Source: JBPOIS01 sp052034295 (GTDB taxonomy: Bacteria > Pseudomonadota > Gammaproteobacteria > Pseudomonadales > Moraxellaceae). Taken from it: a DNA stretch of 13,797 nt. Position 1 is the stretch's first letter, and every line of letters starts with the position of its first letter. Made by a program: the position numbers and the translations under genes. Below, piece after piece: positions 7,165 through 13,797 of the stretch. The stretch spans positions 1 to 13,797 of the forward strand of contig JBPOIS010000183.1 in NCBI GenBank assembly GCA_052034295.1. The letters are read 5' to 3'. The notes under the pieces were generated by a model. It had not been told where the DNA came from and searched no databases. It saw nothing but the letters and a program-made list of their open reading frames with translations.

Positions 7165-7920
7165 TCACTGCCCCAGACTGGACAGGGGCTGGCGCACCGA
7201 CACCACGGCCGTGTCCAGCCCCGCCTGACCCTGATAGCCGGCGACATTCAACAACAGGCGCTGGGTCAGCTGCACATCGAGCATTTTTTCACGGTCCACA
7301 TACACATCGCCCATGCGGGCACTGCTGTTGTCCAGCAGGGCCAGGTGCAGGCGCTCCTTGTCCAGGCTCAGTTTGCCCTGCAGCGGAGGCAGCACGGCGC
7401 GTTCCAGACGTCCCTCAAATGGATAGCCCAGCGCGCCGCCGCCCCAGTTCAGCGTGCCCTGCGCCGCCTGCCAGCCTTTTTGCTGGTGCCAGTGCAGCGC
7501 CAGCGCCCTGACCTGCACGGGGCTGGCCGGCCACTGCCACGGCAGGGCACTGCGCAGGGTTTCGGCATCCACCTGTCCCGACCAGTCACGCAGCAACAGC
7601 TGCTGTCGCCCCAGGGCCACTTGCCCCTGCAGGCGGGTGGACCCGGATTCAACCTGCACATCTGCACCCAGACGCAGCCAGAACAGGTCCTGCGGCCGCA
7701 GCCGCCAGCTCAGCACGCCAGACAGACCCTGCCCGTGACCAATCACCTGCCCGGACCACACCTGGCCGGACACCTGATCCACGTAAGGATTGTTGGGGAA
7801 AAAACGTGCCGCCAGCCATGCGGCCGGAATCTGCAGTGCAATGGCCCCCATCAACATCAGAGCAGCCAGCAGCCACCAGCCACGACCGGGTTTTTTGCTG
7901 TCTGTCCGGATTGTCACCGC
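7165..7920 (-). CDS. gspN: Type II secretion protein GspN
   Basis: GspN is an accessory type II secretion component of the inner membrane whose exact role is unsettled. From the GTG at 7920 the protein has 251 residues: a short basic cytoplasmic end, one membrane helix (about 14-36) and a periplasmic domain of repeated beta-type sequence with family-like SGQVWSGQV and NPYVDQV. The GTG has an AGGTGG Shine-Dalgarno with an 8-nt spacer. A longer frame to the GTG at 7998 is open, but the likely promoter lies inside that extension. The following gspC overlaps its end closely. A GspN assignment also fits the neighbours gspC and gspD. Confidence 0.82.
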   Translation of the reverse strand, partial: AVTIRTDSKKPGRGWWLLAALMLMGAIALQIPAAWLAARFFPNNPYVDQVSGQVWSGQVIGHGQGLSGVLSWRLRPQDLFWLRLGADVQVESGSTRLQGQVALGRQQLLLRDWSGQVDAETLRSALPWQWPASPVQVRALALHWHQQKGWQAAQGTLNWGGGALGYPFEGRLERAVLPPLQGKLSLDKERLHLALLDNSSARMGDVYVDREKMLDVQLTQRLLLNVAGYQGQAGLDTAVVSVRQPLSSLGQ

Positions 7921-7954
7921 GCGGGCCACCTGCCTGTGTTTTGAGCGTCCCCGG

Positions 7955-7983
7955 ATTATGCGCAATCCGGCCGTCCAAACCAA
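7955..7983 (-). promoter_or_regulatory. Candidate promoter of the gspNCD operon
   Basis: On the minus strand, TTGGTT (7978-7983, 3 of 6) and CATAAT (7955-7960, 5 of 6) are exactly 17 bp apart. Initiation near 7947 gives a leader of about 27 nt before the GTG at 7920. It lies just downstream of the strong terminator of the H-NS gene, so the operon needs its own promoter here. Confidence 0.5.
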
Positions 7984-8000
7984 TGATTTTTTTGCCACCC

Positions 8001-8030
8001 AAAAAAAATGCCTGCACAGCGGCAGGCATT
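8001..8030 (-). terminator. Intrinsic terminator of the H-NS-family gene
   Basis: On the minus strand a perfect 9-bp stem, AATGCCTGC and GCAGGCATT with a 6-nt loop, runs directly into eight T residues. It starts 17 nt after the stop codon. This is the clearest terminator in the window, and it separates the H-NS gene from the secretion operon. Confidence 0.92.
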
Positions 8031-8047
8031 GGGCATCAGCCAGAGGC

Positions 8048-8386
8048 TTATTTGCTGATCAGGAACTCTTCGAGCTTGCGGCCAGCGCCAATCGCAGCCG
8101 CCAGCCAGCGCGGCTGCTTGCCCCGGCCCGTCCAGGTTTCACTGGCGTTTTCCGGATTGCGGTAGCGTGGCTCAATCGCCTTGCGCGGGGCCTTGACCTT
8201 GCGGTTGCCATGGCGTCCTGCTTCCAGGATCTGCTCAACGGTGGCCCCCAGACCAGCAGCAATCTGTTCAAACTGGGTGTAGGCTGCCCGCAGCTCTTCC
8301 TGCTGGCGGGACTGGATCATGCCATTGGCCGCCTCAATCAATTTTTTCAGCTCCGTGCTGCTCAGCGTGCTCAGATCAGTGCTCAT
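8048..8386 (-). CDS. H-NS family nucleoid protein (HvrA/BpH3-like)
   Basis: H-NS-type proteins bind AT-rich, often foreign DNA and silence it. The 112-residue protein has a helical oligomerisation region (about 8-58) rich in Glu, Gln and Arg, and a basic linker (60-75). Its C-terminal DNA-binding domain carries YRNP at 75-78 and the signature TWTGRGKQPRWL at 84-95, with the GRGKQP core that enters the minor groove. The ATG at 8386 has GGAG 9 nt upstream. The gene is monocistronic, with a strong terminator behind it and a structured leader in front. This is the short form common in betaproteobacteria. Confidence 0.93.
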   Translation of the reverse strand: MSTDLSTLSSTELKKLIEAANGMIQSRQQEELRAAYTQFEQIAAGLGATVEQILEAGRHGNRKVKAPRKAIEPRYRNPENASETWTGRGKQPRWLAAAIGAGRKLEEFLISK

Positions 8387-8411
8387 ACCTTAATGCTCCA
8401 GGATTCAAAAT

Positions 8412-8437
8412 GCCCCCTTTTTTTAAACATGGGGGGC
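8412..8437 (-). repeat. G/C-run hairpin in the leader of the H-NS gene
   Basis: GCCCCC and GGGGGC arms form a 6-bp all-G/C stem around a 14-nt AT-rich loop, followed on the minus strand by ATTTTG. It lies 25 nt upstream of the H-NS start. Copies of CATTTTGA (minus strand) flank it at 8405-8412 and 8442-8449. It could be a leader control element or part of the ssb terminator. Confidence 0.45.
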
Positions 8438-8451
8438 GCGCTCAAAATGGT

Positions 8452-8480
8452 AAGGTAATCGCACCAGCCAAAAATAGCAA
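8452..8480 (-). promoter_or_regulatory. Possible promoter of the H-NS gene
   Basis: On the minus strand TTGCTA (8475-8480, 4 of 6) and TACCTT (8452-8457, 3 of 6) are spaced by 17 bp. The match is modest. The -35 box overlaps the weak hairpin after ssb. Initiation near 8445 would leave a leader of about 58 nt that contains the G/C-run hairpin. Confidence 0.3.
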
Positions 8481-8494
8481 TCTTTGCGAAGATT
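8470..8494 (-). terminator. Weak terminator after ssb
   Basis: On the minus strand AATCTT and AAGATT form a 6-bp stem with a 4-nt loop, followed after GCTA-type bases by five T residues. It starts 6 nt after the ssb stop. The stem is AT-rich, so termination is probably incomplete. Confidence 0.4.
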
Positions 8495-8499
8495 AACGG

Positions 8500-8997
8500 T
8501 TAAAACGGTAAATCATCATCAAAATCCGTGGCGGCCGGTGCGGGTTTTACCGGGCGGGGCGCTTCGGGTTTTTCGGCCATGGGCCGGGGTGCAGGCGCAG
8601 CGGCACGCGGGGCCTCATATTCAGGATAATCCCCGCCTGCAGGGGCCATGGCATTGCCACTGCCGGGACGGCCACCGAGCATCTGCATTTCCAGGGCTCG
8701 GACTTCGGTGATGTAGCGTTTTTGGCCCTGATCTTCCCATTCACGGGTGCGCAGGCTGCCTTCGATATACACCTGACTGCCCTTTTTCAGGTATTGCTGG
8801 CAGATTTCCGCCAGACGGCCATTGGCGACAATGCGGTGCCATTCGGTGGCTTCACGCCGCTCGCCGCTGGCCTTGTCGGTCCATTGTTCACTGGTGGCGA
8901 TGCTGAAGTTGCACACCGTACCACCATTGCTAAAGGTTTTGGACTCCGGATCGCGGCCCAGGGTCCCCACCAGAATGACTTTATTGATGCCACGCAT
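8500..8997 (-). CDS. ssb: Single-stranded DNA-binding protein
   Basis: SSB coats single-stranded DNA during replication, recombination and repair, and recruits partner enzymes through its C-terminal tip. The 165-residue protein begins MRGINKVILVGTLGRDPE and holds the OB fold over about residues 1-110, with aromatic residues in EQWTD and TEWHR. A Pro/Ala/Gly-rich linker follows, then the acidic tip DFDDDLPF. The ATG at 8997 has GAGGA with a 7-nt spacer. It lies 49 nt after the MFS transporter gene on the same strand. The order uvrA, MFS gene, ssb recurs in betaproteobacteria, which supports a chromosomal and not a plasmid ssb. Confidence 0.97.
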   Translation of the reverse strand: MRGINKVILVGTLGRDPESKTFSNGGTVCNFSIATSEQWTDKASGERREATEWHRIVANGRLAEICQQYLKKGSQVYIEGSLRTREWEDQGQKRYITEVRALEMQMLGGRPGSGNAMAPAGGDYPEYEAPRAAAPAPRPMAEKPEAPRPVKPAPAATDFDDDLPF

Positions 8998-9046
8998 CGC
9001 GCGTTCCTCTCGGGAGATTCAAGCCTGAACTGTACGTCAAGGCGGT

Positions 9047-10405
9047 CTAGATTGCCACTGGATAGCCGAGGATTTGCGACAGCTTTTGACGCGCAGCTTC
9101 ATCCAGGCGCTGCTTGTCCACCTTCAGGTAGGCGACGTTTTCGGCCGGAAGCACCACCACATCCTCAATCGCATCAACCTGATAAAAGGCACTGGCCCAG
9201 TCCTGCAGCACCGCATGCTCCGGCAGCGCCACCACCAGACTGGACAGGTAGGGCGGCTGCTGGATCGCCCGCACCAGCAGGGCCCAGACCAGCACCAGAC
9301 CGAGCAGGACTGCCCAGCTCCAGGGCTCGTGCCCCAGACCCAGCAGTTGTCCACCCAGCACCCCGCCACAAAATGCCCCGAGAAACTGGCTGGAGGAATT
9401 GATGCCCATGGCGGTGGCCTTGCTGGACACCGGGGATTTTTTGGCCAGCCAAGACGGCAATAAGGCCTCCAGCAGATTAAACCCGATAAAGAACAGCCCC
9501 ACCCCCAGCAACAATCCCCAGCGCTGGTCGTACAGGGCGGCCAGCACCCCCATGGCCACCCCAATCAGCCCGATGGCCACCCAGAAAAACTGCCGCATCA
9601 TTTTGCGGGTTTCTGACAGGACAATCGCCGGAATTGCTGCAATAAACCCCAGCAGCAGCAGTGGCAAATACACCCAGCCCTGTTGTTCCACAGGCCAGCC
9701 CTGGACCAGCAGCAAATGCGGAATCAGCACAAAAGACGCGGTCATCACCAAATGCAGCATGAAAATCGACCCATGCAGCCGGTTTAAATCCCCTAGTTTC
9801 AATACGGTTTTTAATTGCTGCGCATAGGGAATCAACTGGTGCGACAGTACCCGCTCCGGGGTGGGCACCACCGCCAGCAAACCAATCGCCAGCAAGGCAG
9901 CCCCGGTGGTGATCCAGAACAGCCCCGACAGGCCCACCCAGTGGGTCAGGATTGGCCCACTGGCAAATGCCACAATAAACGACAGCGCAATGCTCATGCC
10001 CATCGCAGCCATGGCCTTGGTGCGCTGTTCCTCACGGGTGACATCGGCCAGCAGCGCCATGGCCACAGCGCTGATGGCCCCGGCCCCGGCCAGCGCCCGC
10101 CCGCCAATCACCCCCCAGATCGAGGTGGACAGCGCCGCCACCGCCCCTCCGGCCCCAAACACCAGCAGGCCCAGCGCAATCAGGCGTTTGCGGTTGTAGC
10201 GGTCAGCCAGCAGGCTCATGGGAATCTGCATCAGCGCCTGCGACAGGCCATAAATCCCGATGGCCAGTCCCAGCAGCGCCGGGGTGGCCCCCTGATACTG
10301 CTGTCCATAGACCGCAAACACCGGCACAATCATGAACAGCCCGAGCATGCGCAGGGCAAAAATGCTGCCCAGCGCTGCAGTGGCACGGCGTTCTGAAACA
10401 TTCAT
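9047..10405 (-). CDS. MFS transporter, DHA1/YajR-like with C-terminal domain
   Basis: This 452-residue protein is a major facilitator superfamily drug:proton antiporter type. About twelve hydrophobic segments are visible. Motif A follows the second one as LLADRYNRKRL (65-75), and an RALAGAG motif follows near the fourth. After the last helix, a soluble domain of about 70 residues (from roughly 380) with alternating strand and helix pattern resembles the YAM domain of E. coli YajR. The ATG at 10405 fits because the first helix begins 10 residues later. An earlier start at 10492 would add a tail across the promoter. Its substrate is unknown. It probably shares a transcript with ssb and is divergent from uvrA. 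Confidence 0.88.
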   Translation of the reverse strand: MNVSERRATAALGSIFALRMLGLFMIVPVFAVYGQQYQGATPALLGLAIGIYGLSQALMQIPMSLLADRYNRKRLIALGLLVFGAGGAVAALSTSIWGVIGGRALAGAGAISAVAMALLADVTREEQRTKAMAAMGMSIALSFIVAFASGPILTHWVGLSGLFWITTGAALLAIGLLAVVPTPERVLSHQLIPYAQQLKTVLKLGDLNRLHGSIFMLHLVMTASFVLIPHLLLVQGWPVEQQGWVYLPLLLLGFIAAIPAIVLSETRKMMRQFFWVAIGLIGVAMGVLAALYDQRWGLLLGVGLFFIGFNLLEALLPSWLAKKSPVSSKATAMGINSSSQFLGAFCGGVLGGQLLGLGHEPWSWAVLLGLVLVWALLVRAIQQPPYLSSLVVALPEHAVLQDWASAFYQVDAIEDVVVLPAENVAYLKVDKQRLDEAARQKLSQILGYPVAI

Positions 10406-10455
10406 GGCGGCAAGAATCCTTTGGTCAAACGAAGGCAGGCGGCTCAGGGGGCGCC

Positions 10456-10461
10456 AGTATA
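10456..10461 (-). promoter_or_regulatory. Possible -10 box of the MFS-ssb operon
   Basis: TATACT on the minus strand matches the -10 consensus at 5 of 6 positions and lies about 50 nt before the MFS start codon. No good -35 box exists at 16-18 bp. The promoter may therefore need an activator, perhaps at the inverted repeat 10482-10510, which covers the expected -35 side. Confidence 0.35.
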
Positions 10462-10481
10462 GGCTACTTTGGGGCAGCAAA

Positions 10482-10510
10482 GACCGCAGCACAGGTCCGT
10501 CCTGCGGTCA
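10482..10510. repeat. Perfect inverted repeat between the MFS gene and uvrA (first)
   Basis: GACCGCAG and CTGCGGTC are perfect 8-bp inverted arms separated by 13 bp. The repeat lies in the divergent control region, just upstream of the possible MFS -10 box. The spacing suits a dimeric regulator or an RNA hairpin. Confidence 0.6.
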
Positions 10511-10513
10511 AAA

Positions 10514-10538
10514 ATGCACCTTGAAGCCGGGTGCATTC
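10514..10538. repeat. Perfect inverted repeat over the uvrA -35 box (second)
   Basis: AATGCACC and GGTGCATT are perfect 8-bp inverted arms separated by 9 bp, and the candidate uvrA -35 box (10522-10527) lies in the spacer. A protein bound here would block the promoter. Read on the minus strand, it is a hairpin running into five T residues, so it could also stop leftward transcripts. Confidence 0.6.
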
Positions 10539-10550
10539 GCCTGCATAAAG
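10522..10550 (+). promoter_or_regulatory. Candidate uvrA promoter
   Basis: TTGAAG (10522-10527, 4 of 6) and CATAAA (10545-10550, 4 of 6) are 17 bp apart. Initiation near 10557 gives a leader of about 27 nt. I see no LexA box of the CTGT-N8-ACAG type in this intergenic region. Confidence 0.45.
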
Positions 10551-10583
10551 ACATTTTCCCCGATTGCCGCCCCGCTTGTCCTT

Positions 10584-13430
10584 ATGAGCCAATCCCACAT
10601 CCGCATCCGCGGCGCCCGCACCCACAACCTCAAAAACATTTCGCTGGACATTCCCCGCGACCGTTTTGTGGTCATCACGGGCCTGTCCGGCTCCGGCAAG
10701 TCCAGCCTGGCCTTTGACACTCTGTATGCCGAGGGCCAGCGCCGCTATGTCGAGTCGCTGTCGGCCTATGCCCGGCAGTTTTTGAGCCAGATGGAAAAAC
10801 CCGATGTGGACACCATCGAGGGTCTGTCCCCGGCCATCGCCATCGAACAAAAATCCACCAGCCACAACCCGCGCTCGACCGTGGGCACGATCACCGAGAT
10901 CTATGACTACCTGCGCCTGCTGTATGCACGGGTGGGCACACCCTACTGCCCCGAGCATGACCTGCCGATGGTGGCGCAGTCAGTGACCGAAATGGTCGAC
11001 ACGGTGCGCGCCCTGCCCGAGCAGACGGCAGTGATGCTGCTGGCCCCGGTGGTGCGTGAGCGCAAGGGCGAATACAGCACCCTGTTTGACCAATTGCGCA
11101 GCCAGGGCTTTGTACGTGCTCGCGTCGATGGCGAGCTGGTGGATCTGGATGACGCGCCGGTGCTGGAAAAAAACAAAAAGCACACCATCGAGGTGATGGT
11201 GGACCGCTTCAAGGTGCGTGCCGATCTGGGCAACCGCATTGCTGAATCATTTGAAACCGCACTGAAGCTGGGCGACGGGCTGGTGCTGCTGCATTTCATG
11301 AATGGCGAGCAGCCCGACCGGCTGCTGTCGGCACGGCACAGCTGTCCGGCCTGTGACCGGGCGGTGGCCGAGCTGGAGCCGCGGCTGTTTTCCTTCAACA
11401 ACCCCTATGGGGCCTGCCCGGCCTGCGATGGACTGGGTCAGCGCAGTCATTTTGCCGCCAGCAAGCTGGTGCACAACCCGGAGCTGTCGATCAATCAGGG
11501 GGCCATCCGGGGCTGGGACCGGCAGCGGCCGTATTACTTCAGCCTGCTGGGCACCGTGGCCGACCACTACGGCATGGACCGCAACGCCCCGTGGCATAGC
11601 CTCAGCAAGGCCCAGCAGGACAAGCTGCTGCACGGCTCGGGCCGGGAACGCATCACCTTTGCCTTCACCGACGAGCGCGGCCGCCGCACCCAGAAGACCC
11701 AGCCGTTTGAAGGGGTGCTGCCCTATCTGGAGCGCCGCTACCGCGACACCGAAAGCCAGATGGTACGCGACGAACTGGCCCAGTACCTGTCCGATGCCCC
11801 CTGTGAGGTGTGCCACGGTGCCCGGCTCAATGACATTGCCCGTCACGTGCGGGTGGCCGACCGTGCCCTGCCGGACATCATCACCCTGTCGATCGGCGAG
11901 GCCGAGCAGTATTACCGCGACCTGCAACTGTCCGGGGCCAGGGGCGAAATTGCCGACAAGATCTTCAAGGAAATCCGTGAGCGGCTGCATTTTCTGGTCA
12001 GTGTCGGCCTGAATTACCTGACCCTGGCGCGCGCCGCCGACACCCTGTCCGGCGGTGAGGCCCAGCGCATCCGGCTGGCCTCGCAGATCGGTGCGGGCCT
12101 CATGGGGGTCATGTACGTGCTGGATGAACCGTCGATTGGCCTGCACCAGCGCGACAACGACCGGCTGCTGTCCACCCTGATCCGCCTACGCGACCTCGGC
12201 AACACTGTGCTGGTGGTCGAGCACGACGAAGATGCCATTCGCGCGGCCGACCACATCATCGACATCGGACCGGGGGCTGGGGTGCACGGGGGACGGGTGA
12301 TTGCCGAAGGGACCGCCGCCGAGCTGGCCCGCCACCCGGAATCGCTGACCGGACAGTATCTGGCCGGCACCAGGCGTATCGCCGTCCCGCAGGTCCGGCA
12401 TCCGGTGGACCCGGACTACACCCTGAAACTGCTGGGGGCTTCCGGCAACAACCTCCAGCAGGTGGACCTGACCCTGCCGCTGGGCCGGTTCACCTGCATC
12501 ACTGGCGTGTCCGGCTCCGGCAAATCCACCCTGATCAACCGCACCCTGCTGCCACTGGCCAGCACCCAGCTCAACGGCGCCACCACCCTGACCCCGGCCC
12601 CGTTTGCCGCGATCACCGGGCTGGAGCAGCTCGACAAAGTGGTGGACATCGACCAGAGTCCGATTGGGCGCACCCCTCGCAGCAACCCCGCCACCTACAC
12701 GGGGGTGTTCACCCCATTGCGGGAGCTGTTTGCCCAGACCCCCGAGGCCCGTGCCCGTGGCTATGCGCCGGGCCGCTTCAGTTTCAATGTCAAAGGGGGA
12801 CGCTGCGAGACCTGCGAGGGCGATGGCCTGATCAAGGTGGAAATGCACTTTTTGCCGGACCTGTATGTGCCCTGCGACGCCTGTCATGGCAAGCGCTACA
12901 ACCGTGAGACGCTGGAGGTGCACTACAAGGGCAAAACCATCAGCGACGTGCTGGATATGACCGTGGAGGATGCCGCGGCGTTTTTCAGTGCCATCCCGGC
13001 GATTCACCGCAAACTGGACACACTGATCCAGGTGGGACTGGGCTACATCCGGCTGGGGCAGGCCGCCACCACGCTGTCCGGCGGGGAGGCGCAACGGGTC
13101 AAGCTGGCGCGTGAACTGGCCAAGCGCGACACCGGCCAGACCCTGTACATCCTCGATGAACCGACCACGGGGCTGCATTTTGAGGACATTGCCAAGCTGC
13201 TGGACATCCTCCACCACCTGCGCGACCGGGGCAACACCGTGGTGGTGATCGAACACAACCTGGACGTGATCAAAACCGCCGACTGGGTGATCGACCTTGG
13301 CCCGGAAGGCGGTTCCGGGGGCGGCCACATCATTGCCGAAGGCACCCCGGAACAGGTGGCCAACGTGGCCGGCTCGTTCACCGGGCAATTCCTGCGGCCA
13401 CTGCTGGCGGGCCAGCCGTCTCCGGCCTAG
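10584..13430 (+). CDS. uvrA: Excinuclease ABC subunit A
   Basis: UvrA finds bulky DNA lesions and loads UvrB in nucleotide excision repair. The 948-residue protein has both ABC modules. Walker A motifs are GLSGSGKS (33-40) and GVSGSGKST (641-649), and LSGGEAQR signatures are near 488 and 831. Walker B motifs are YVLDEPSIGL and YILDEPTTGL. Two CxxC pairs near 254 and 741 form the zinc modules, and the CEVCHGARL segment is present. The ATG at 10584 matches the family start (MSQSHIRIRGARTHNLKNIS). The upstream open frame to 10332 is not conserved-looking and crosses the promoter. No clear Shine-Dalgarno is visible. Its stop codon overlaps that of the convergent gene. Confidence 0.97.
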   Translation: MSQSHIRIRGARTHNLKNISLDIPRDRFVVITGLSGSGKSSLAFDTLYAEGQRRYVESLSAYARQFLSQMEKPDVDTIEGLSPAIAIEQKSTSHNPRSTVGTITEIYDYLRLLYARVGTPYCPEHDLPMVAQSVTEMVDTVRALPEQTAVMLLAPVVRERKGEYSTLFDQLRSQGFVRARVDGELVDLDDAPVLEKNKKHTIEVMVDRFKVRADLGNRIAESFETALKLGDGLVLLHFMNGEQPDRLLSARHSCPACDRAVAELEPRLFSFNNPYGACPACDGLGQRSHFAASKLVHNPELSINQGAIRGWDRQRPYYFSLLGTVADHYGMDRNAPWHSLSKAQQDKLLHGSGRERITFAFTDERGRRTQKTQPFEGVLPYLERRYRDTESQMVRDELAQYLSDAPCEVCHGARLNDIARHVRVADRALPDIITLSIGEAEQYYRDLQLSGARGEIADKIFKEIRERLHFLVSVGLNYLTLARAADTLSGGEAQRIRLASQIGAGLMGVMYVLDEPSIGLHQRDNDRLLSTLIRLRDLGNTVLVVEHDEDAIRAADHIIDIGPGAGVHGGRVIAEGTAAELARHPESLTGQYLAGTRRIAVPQVRHPVDPDYTLKLLGASGNNLQQVDLTLPLGRFTCITGVSGSGKSTLINRTLLPLASTQLNGATTLTPAPFAAITGLEQLDKVVDIDQSPIGRTPRSNPATYTGVFTPLRELFAQTPEARARGYAPGRFSFNVKGGRCETCEGDGLIKVEMHFLPDLYVPCDACHGKRYNRETLEVHYKGKTISDVLDMTVEDAAAFFSAIPAIHRKLDTLIQVGLGYIRLGQAATTLSGGEAQRVKLARELAKRDTGQTLYILDEPTTGLHFEDIAKLLDILHHLRDRGNTVVVIEHNLDVIKTADWVIDLGPEGGSGGGHIIAEGTPEQVANVAGSFTGQFLRPLLAGQPSPA

Positions 13431-13797
13431 GGCGCTTCGGTTGGCCCGGGGGCCTGTTGCTGCGCGGACAGGGCTTCCACCCAGTCGGCAAAACCGGCCA
13501 GCCGCTGGCGGATGCCACGCACATTGAAGCTGTCCAGATCCTGCAGCAACTGACCCGCCTGCTGGGCCAGTGCCGGCAGCAGGTGGGTGGCCGCAGCCTG
13601 CTGCAGCCGTTCGGCAAACAGGCGGATTTCACTGATCTGGTTGCTGTGGCCCAGCACACGGCTCTCAGACACCAGTCCCTGCAACACCGGCGCTGCCGCC
13701 TGCCATTGTTCCGGGGTCAGGGGTGTGGCGTTCAGGTCTGCTTCAGCGGCTACGCTGCCACTGAGCCGCTGGTGGGGCAAAAACCGCGCCAGCTCAG
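13427..13797 (-). CDS. C-terminal part of an unidentified protein, perhaps a hybrid sensor kinase (partial)
   Basis: The frame is open to the right edge, so the start lies outside the window. About 123 C-terminal residues are visible. ARFLPHQRL is followed by a Pro/Thr segment with PLTPEQWQ and a helical stretch containing ISEIRLFAERLQQAA and DLDSFNVRGIRQRLAGF. Alternating Leu/Ala helices and the SF-x-x-x-x-I-x-x-x-L-x-x-F pattern resemble the tail that follows the receiver domain in many hybrid sensor histidine kinases. That is recognition by general appearance, since no catalytic motif is present. It converges on uvrA and shares its stop within CTAG. Confidence 0.4.
   Translation of the reverse strand, partial: ELARFLPHQRLSGSVAAEADLNATPLTPEQWQAAAPVLQGLVSESRVLGHSNQISEIRLFAERLQQAAATHLLPALAQQAGQLLQDLDSFNVRGIRQRLAGFADWVEALSAQQQAPGPTEAP

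Noticed and set aside
10332..10583. N-terminal extension of uvrA by 84 codons
   Set aside because: It crosses the divergent promoter region and the MFS start, and family members begin at the M-x-x-x-I-x-I-R-G-A-R-x-H-N-L-K segment.
10406..10583. LexA (SOS) box in front of uvrA
   Set aside because: I searched for CTGT-N8-ACAG on both strands and found only unrelated inverted repeats.
12186..13388. A 400-codon minus-strand open frame opposite uvrA
   Set aside because: It is antisense to the second ABC module of uvrA, and its His/Gln/Gly-rich composition is a mirror of the codon bias there.

Overview
This is a GC-rich proteobacterial chromosomal segment with a housekeeping character. I see no insertion sequence, phage gene, CRISPR array or integration site. 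Three features suggest a betaproteobacterium, possibly near Neisseriales: a short H-NS/HvrA-type nucleoid protein, the cluster uvrA / MFS exporter / ssb, and the gene pair gph-trpE. The four-tRNA operon in front of tuf (Thr-Tyr-Gly-Thr) has the same order as the E. coli tufB operon. The taxonomic placement is inference.

Layout, left to right. (1) Positions 1-800, minus strand: the start of tuf (EF-Tu), preceded by tRNA-Thr(GGT), tRNA-Gly(TCC), tRNA-Tyr(GTA) and tRNA-Thr(TGT), with a good promoter at 772-799. (2) Positions 839-7998, minus strand: a run transcribed as gspN, gspC, gspD, a tail-anchored double-FHA protein gene, gph and trpE. The first three encode inner-membrane and secretin parts of a type II secretion system. 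A candidate trp leader peptide with alternative hairpins lies between gph and trpE. (3) Positions 8001-8480, minus strand: an H-NS-family gene with a clear intrinsic terminator. (4) Positions 8500-10405, minus strand: a YajR-like MFS transporter gene followed by ssb. (5) Positions 10406-10583: a divergent control region with two adjacent perfect inverted repeats. (6) Positions 10584-13430, plus strand: uvrA. (7) Positions 13427-13797, minus strand: the C-terminal end of a larger protein, perhaps a hybrid sensor kinase. Its stop codon shares a CTAG with the uvrA stop.

Functionally, the window joins translation genes, type II secretion, phosphoglycolate salvage, tryptophan synthesis, nucleoid structure and DNA repair. 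The points most worth a second look are the trpL-like leader, the tail-anchored FHA protein behind gspD, the paired palindromes between the MFS gene and uvrA, and a tRNA-Thr(TGT) that lacks several nearly invariant bases. I do not see a clearly new multi-gene system.
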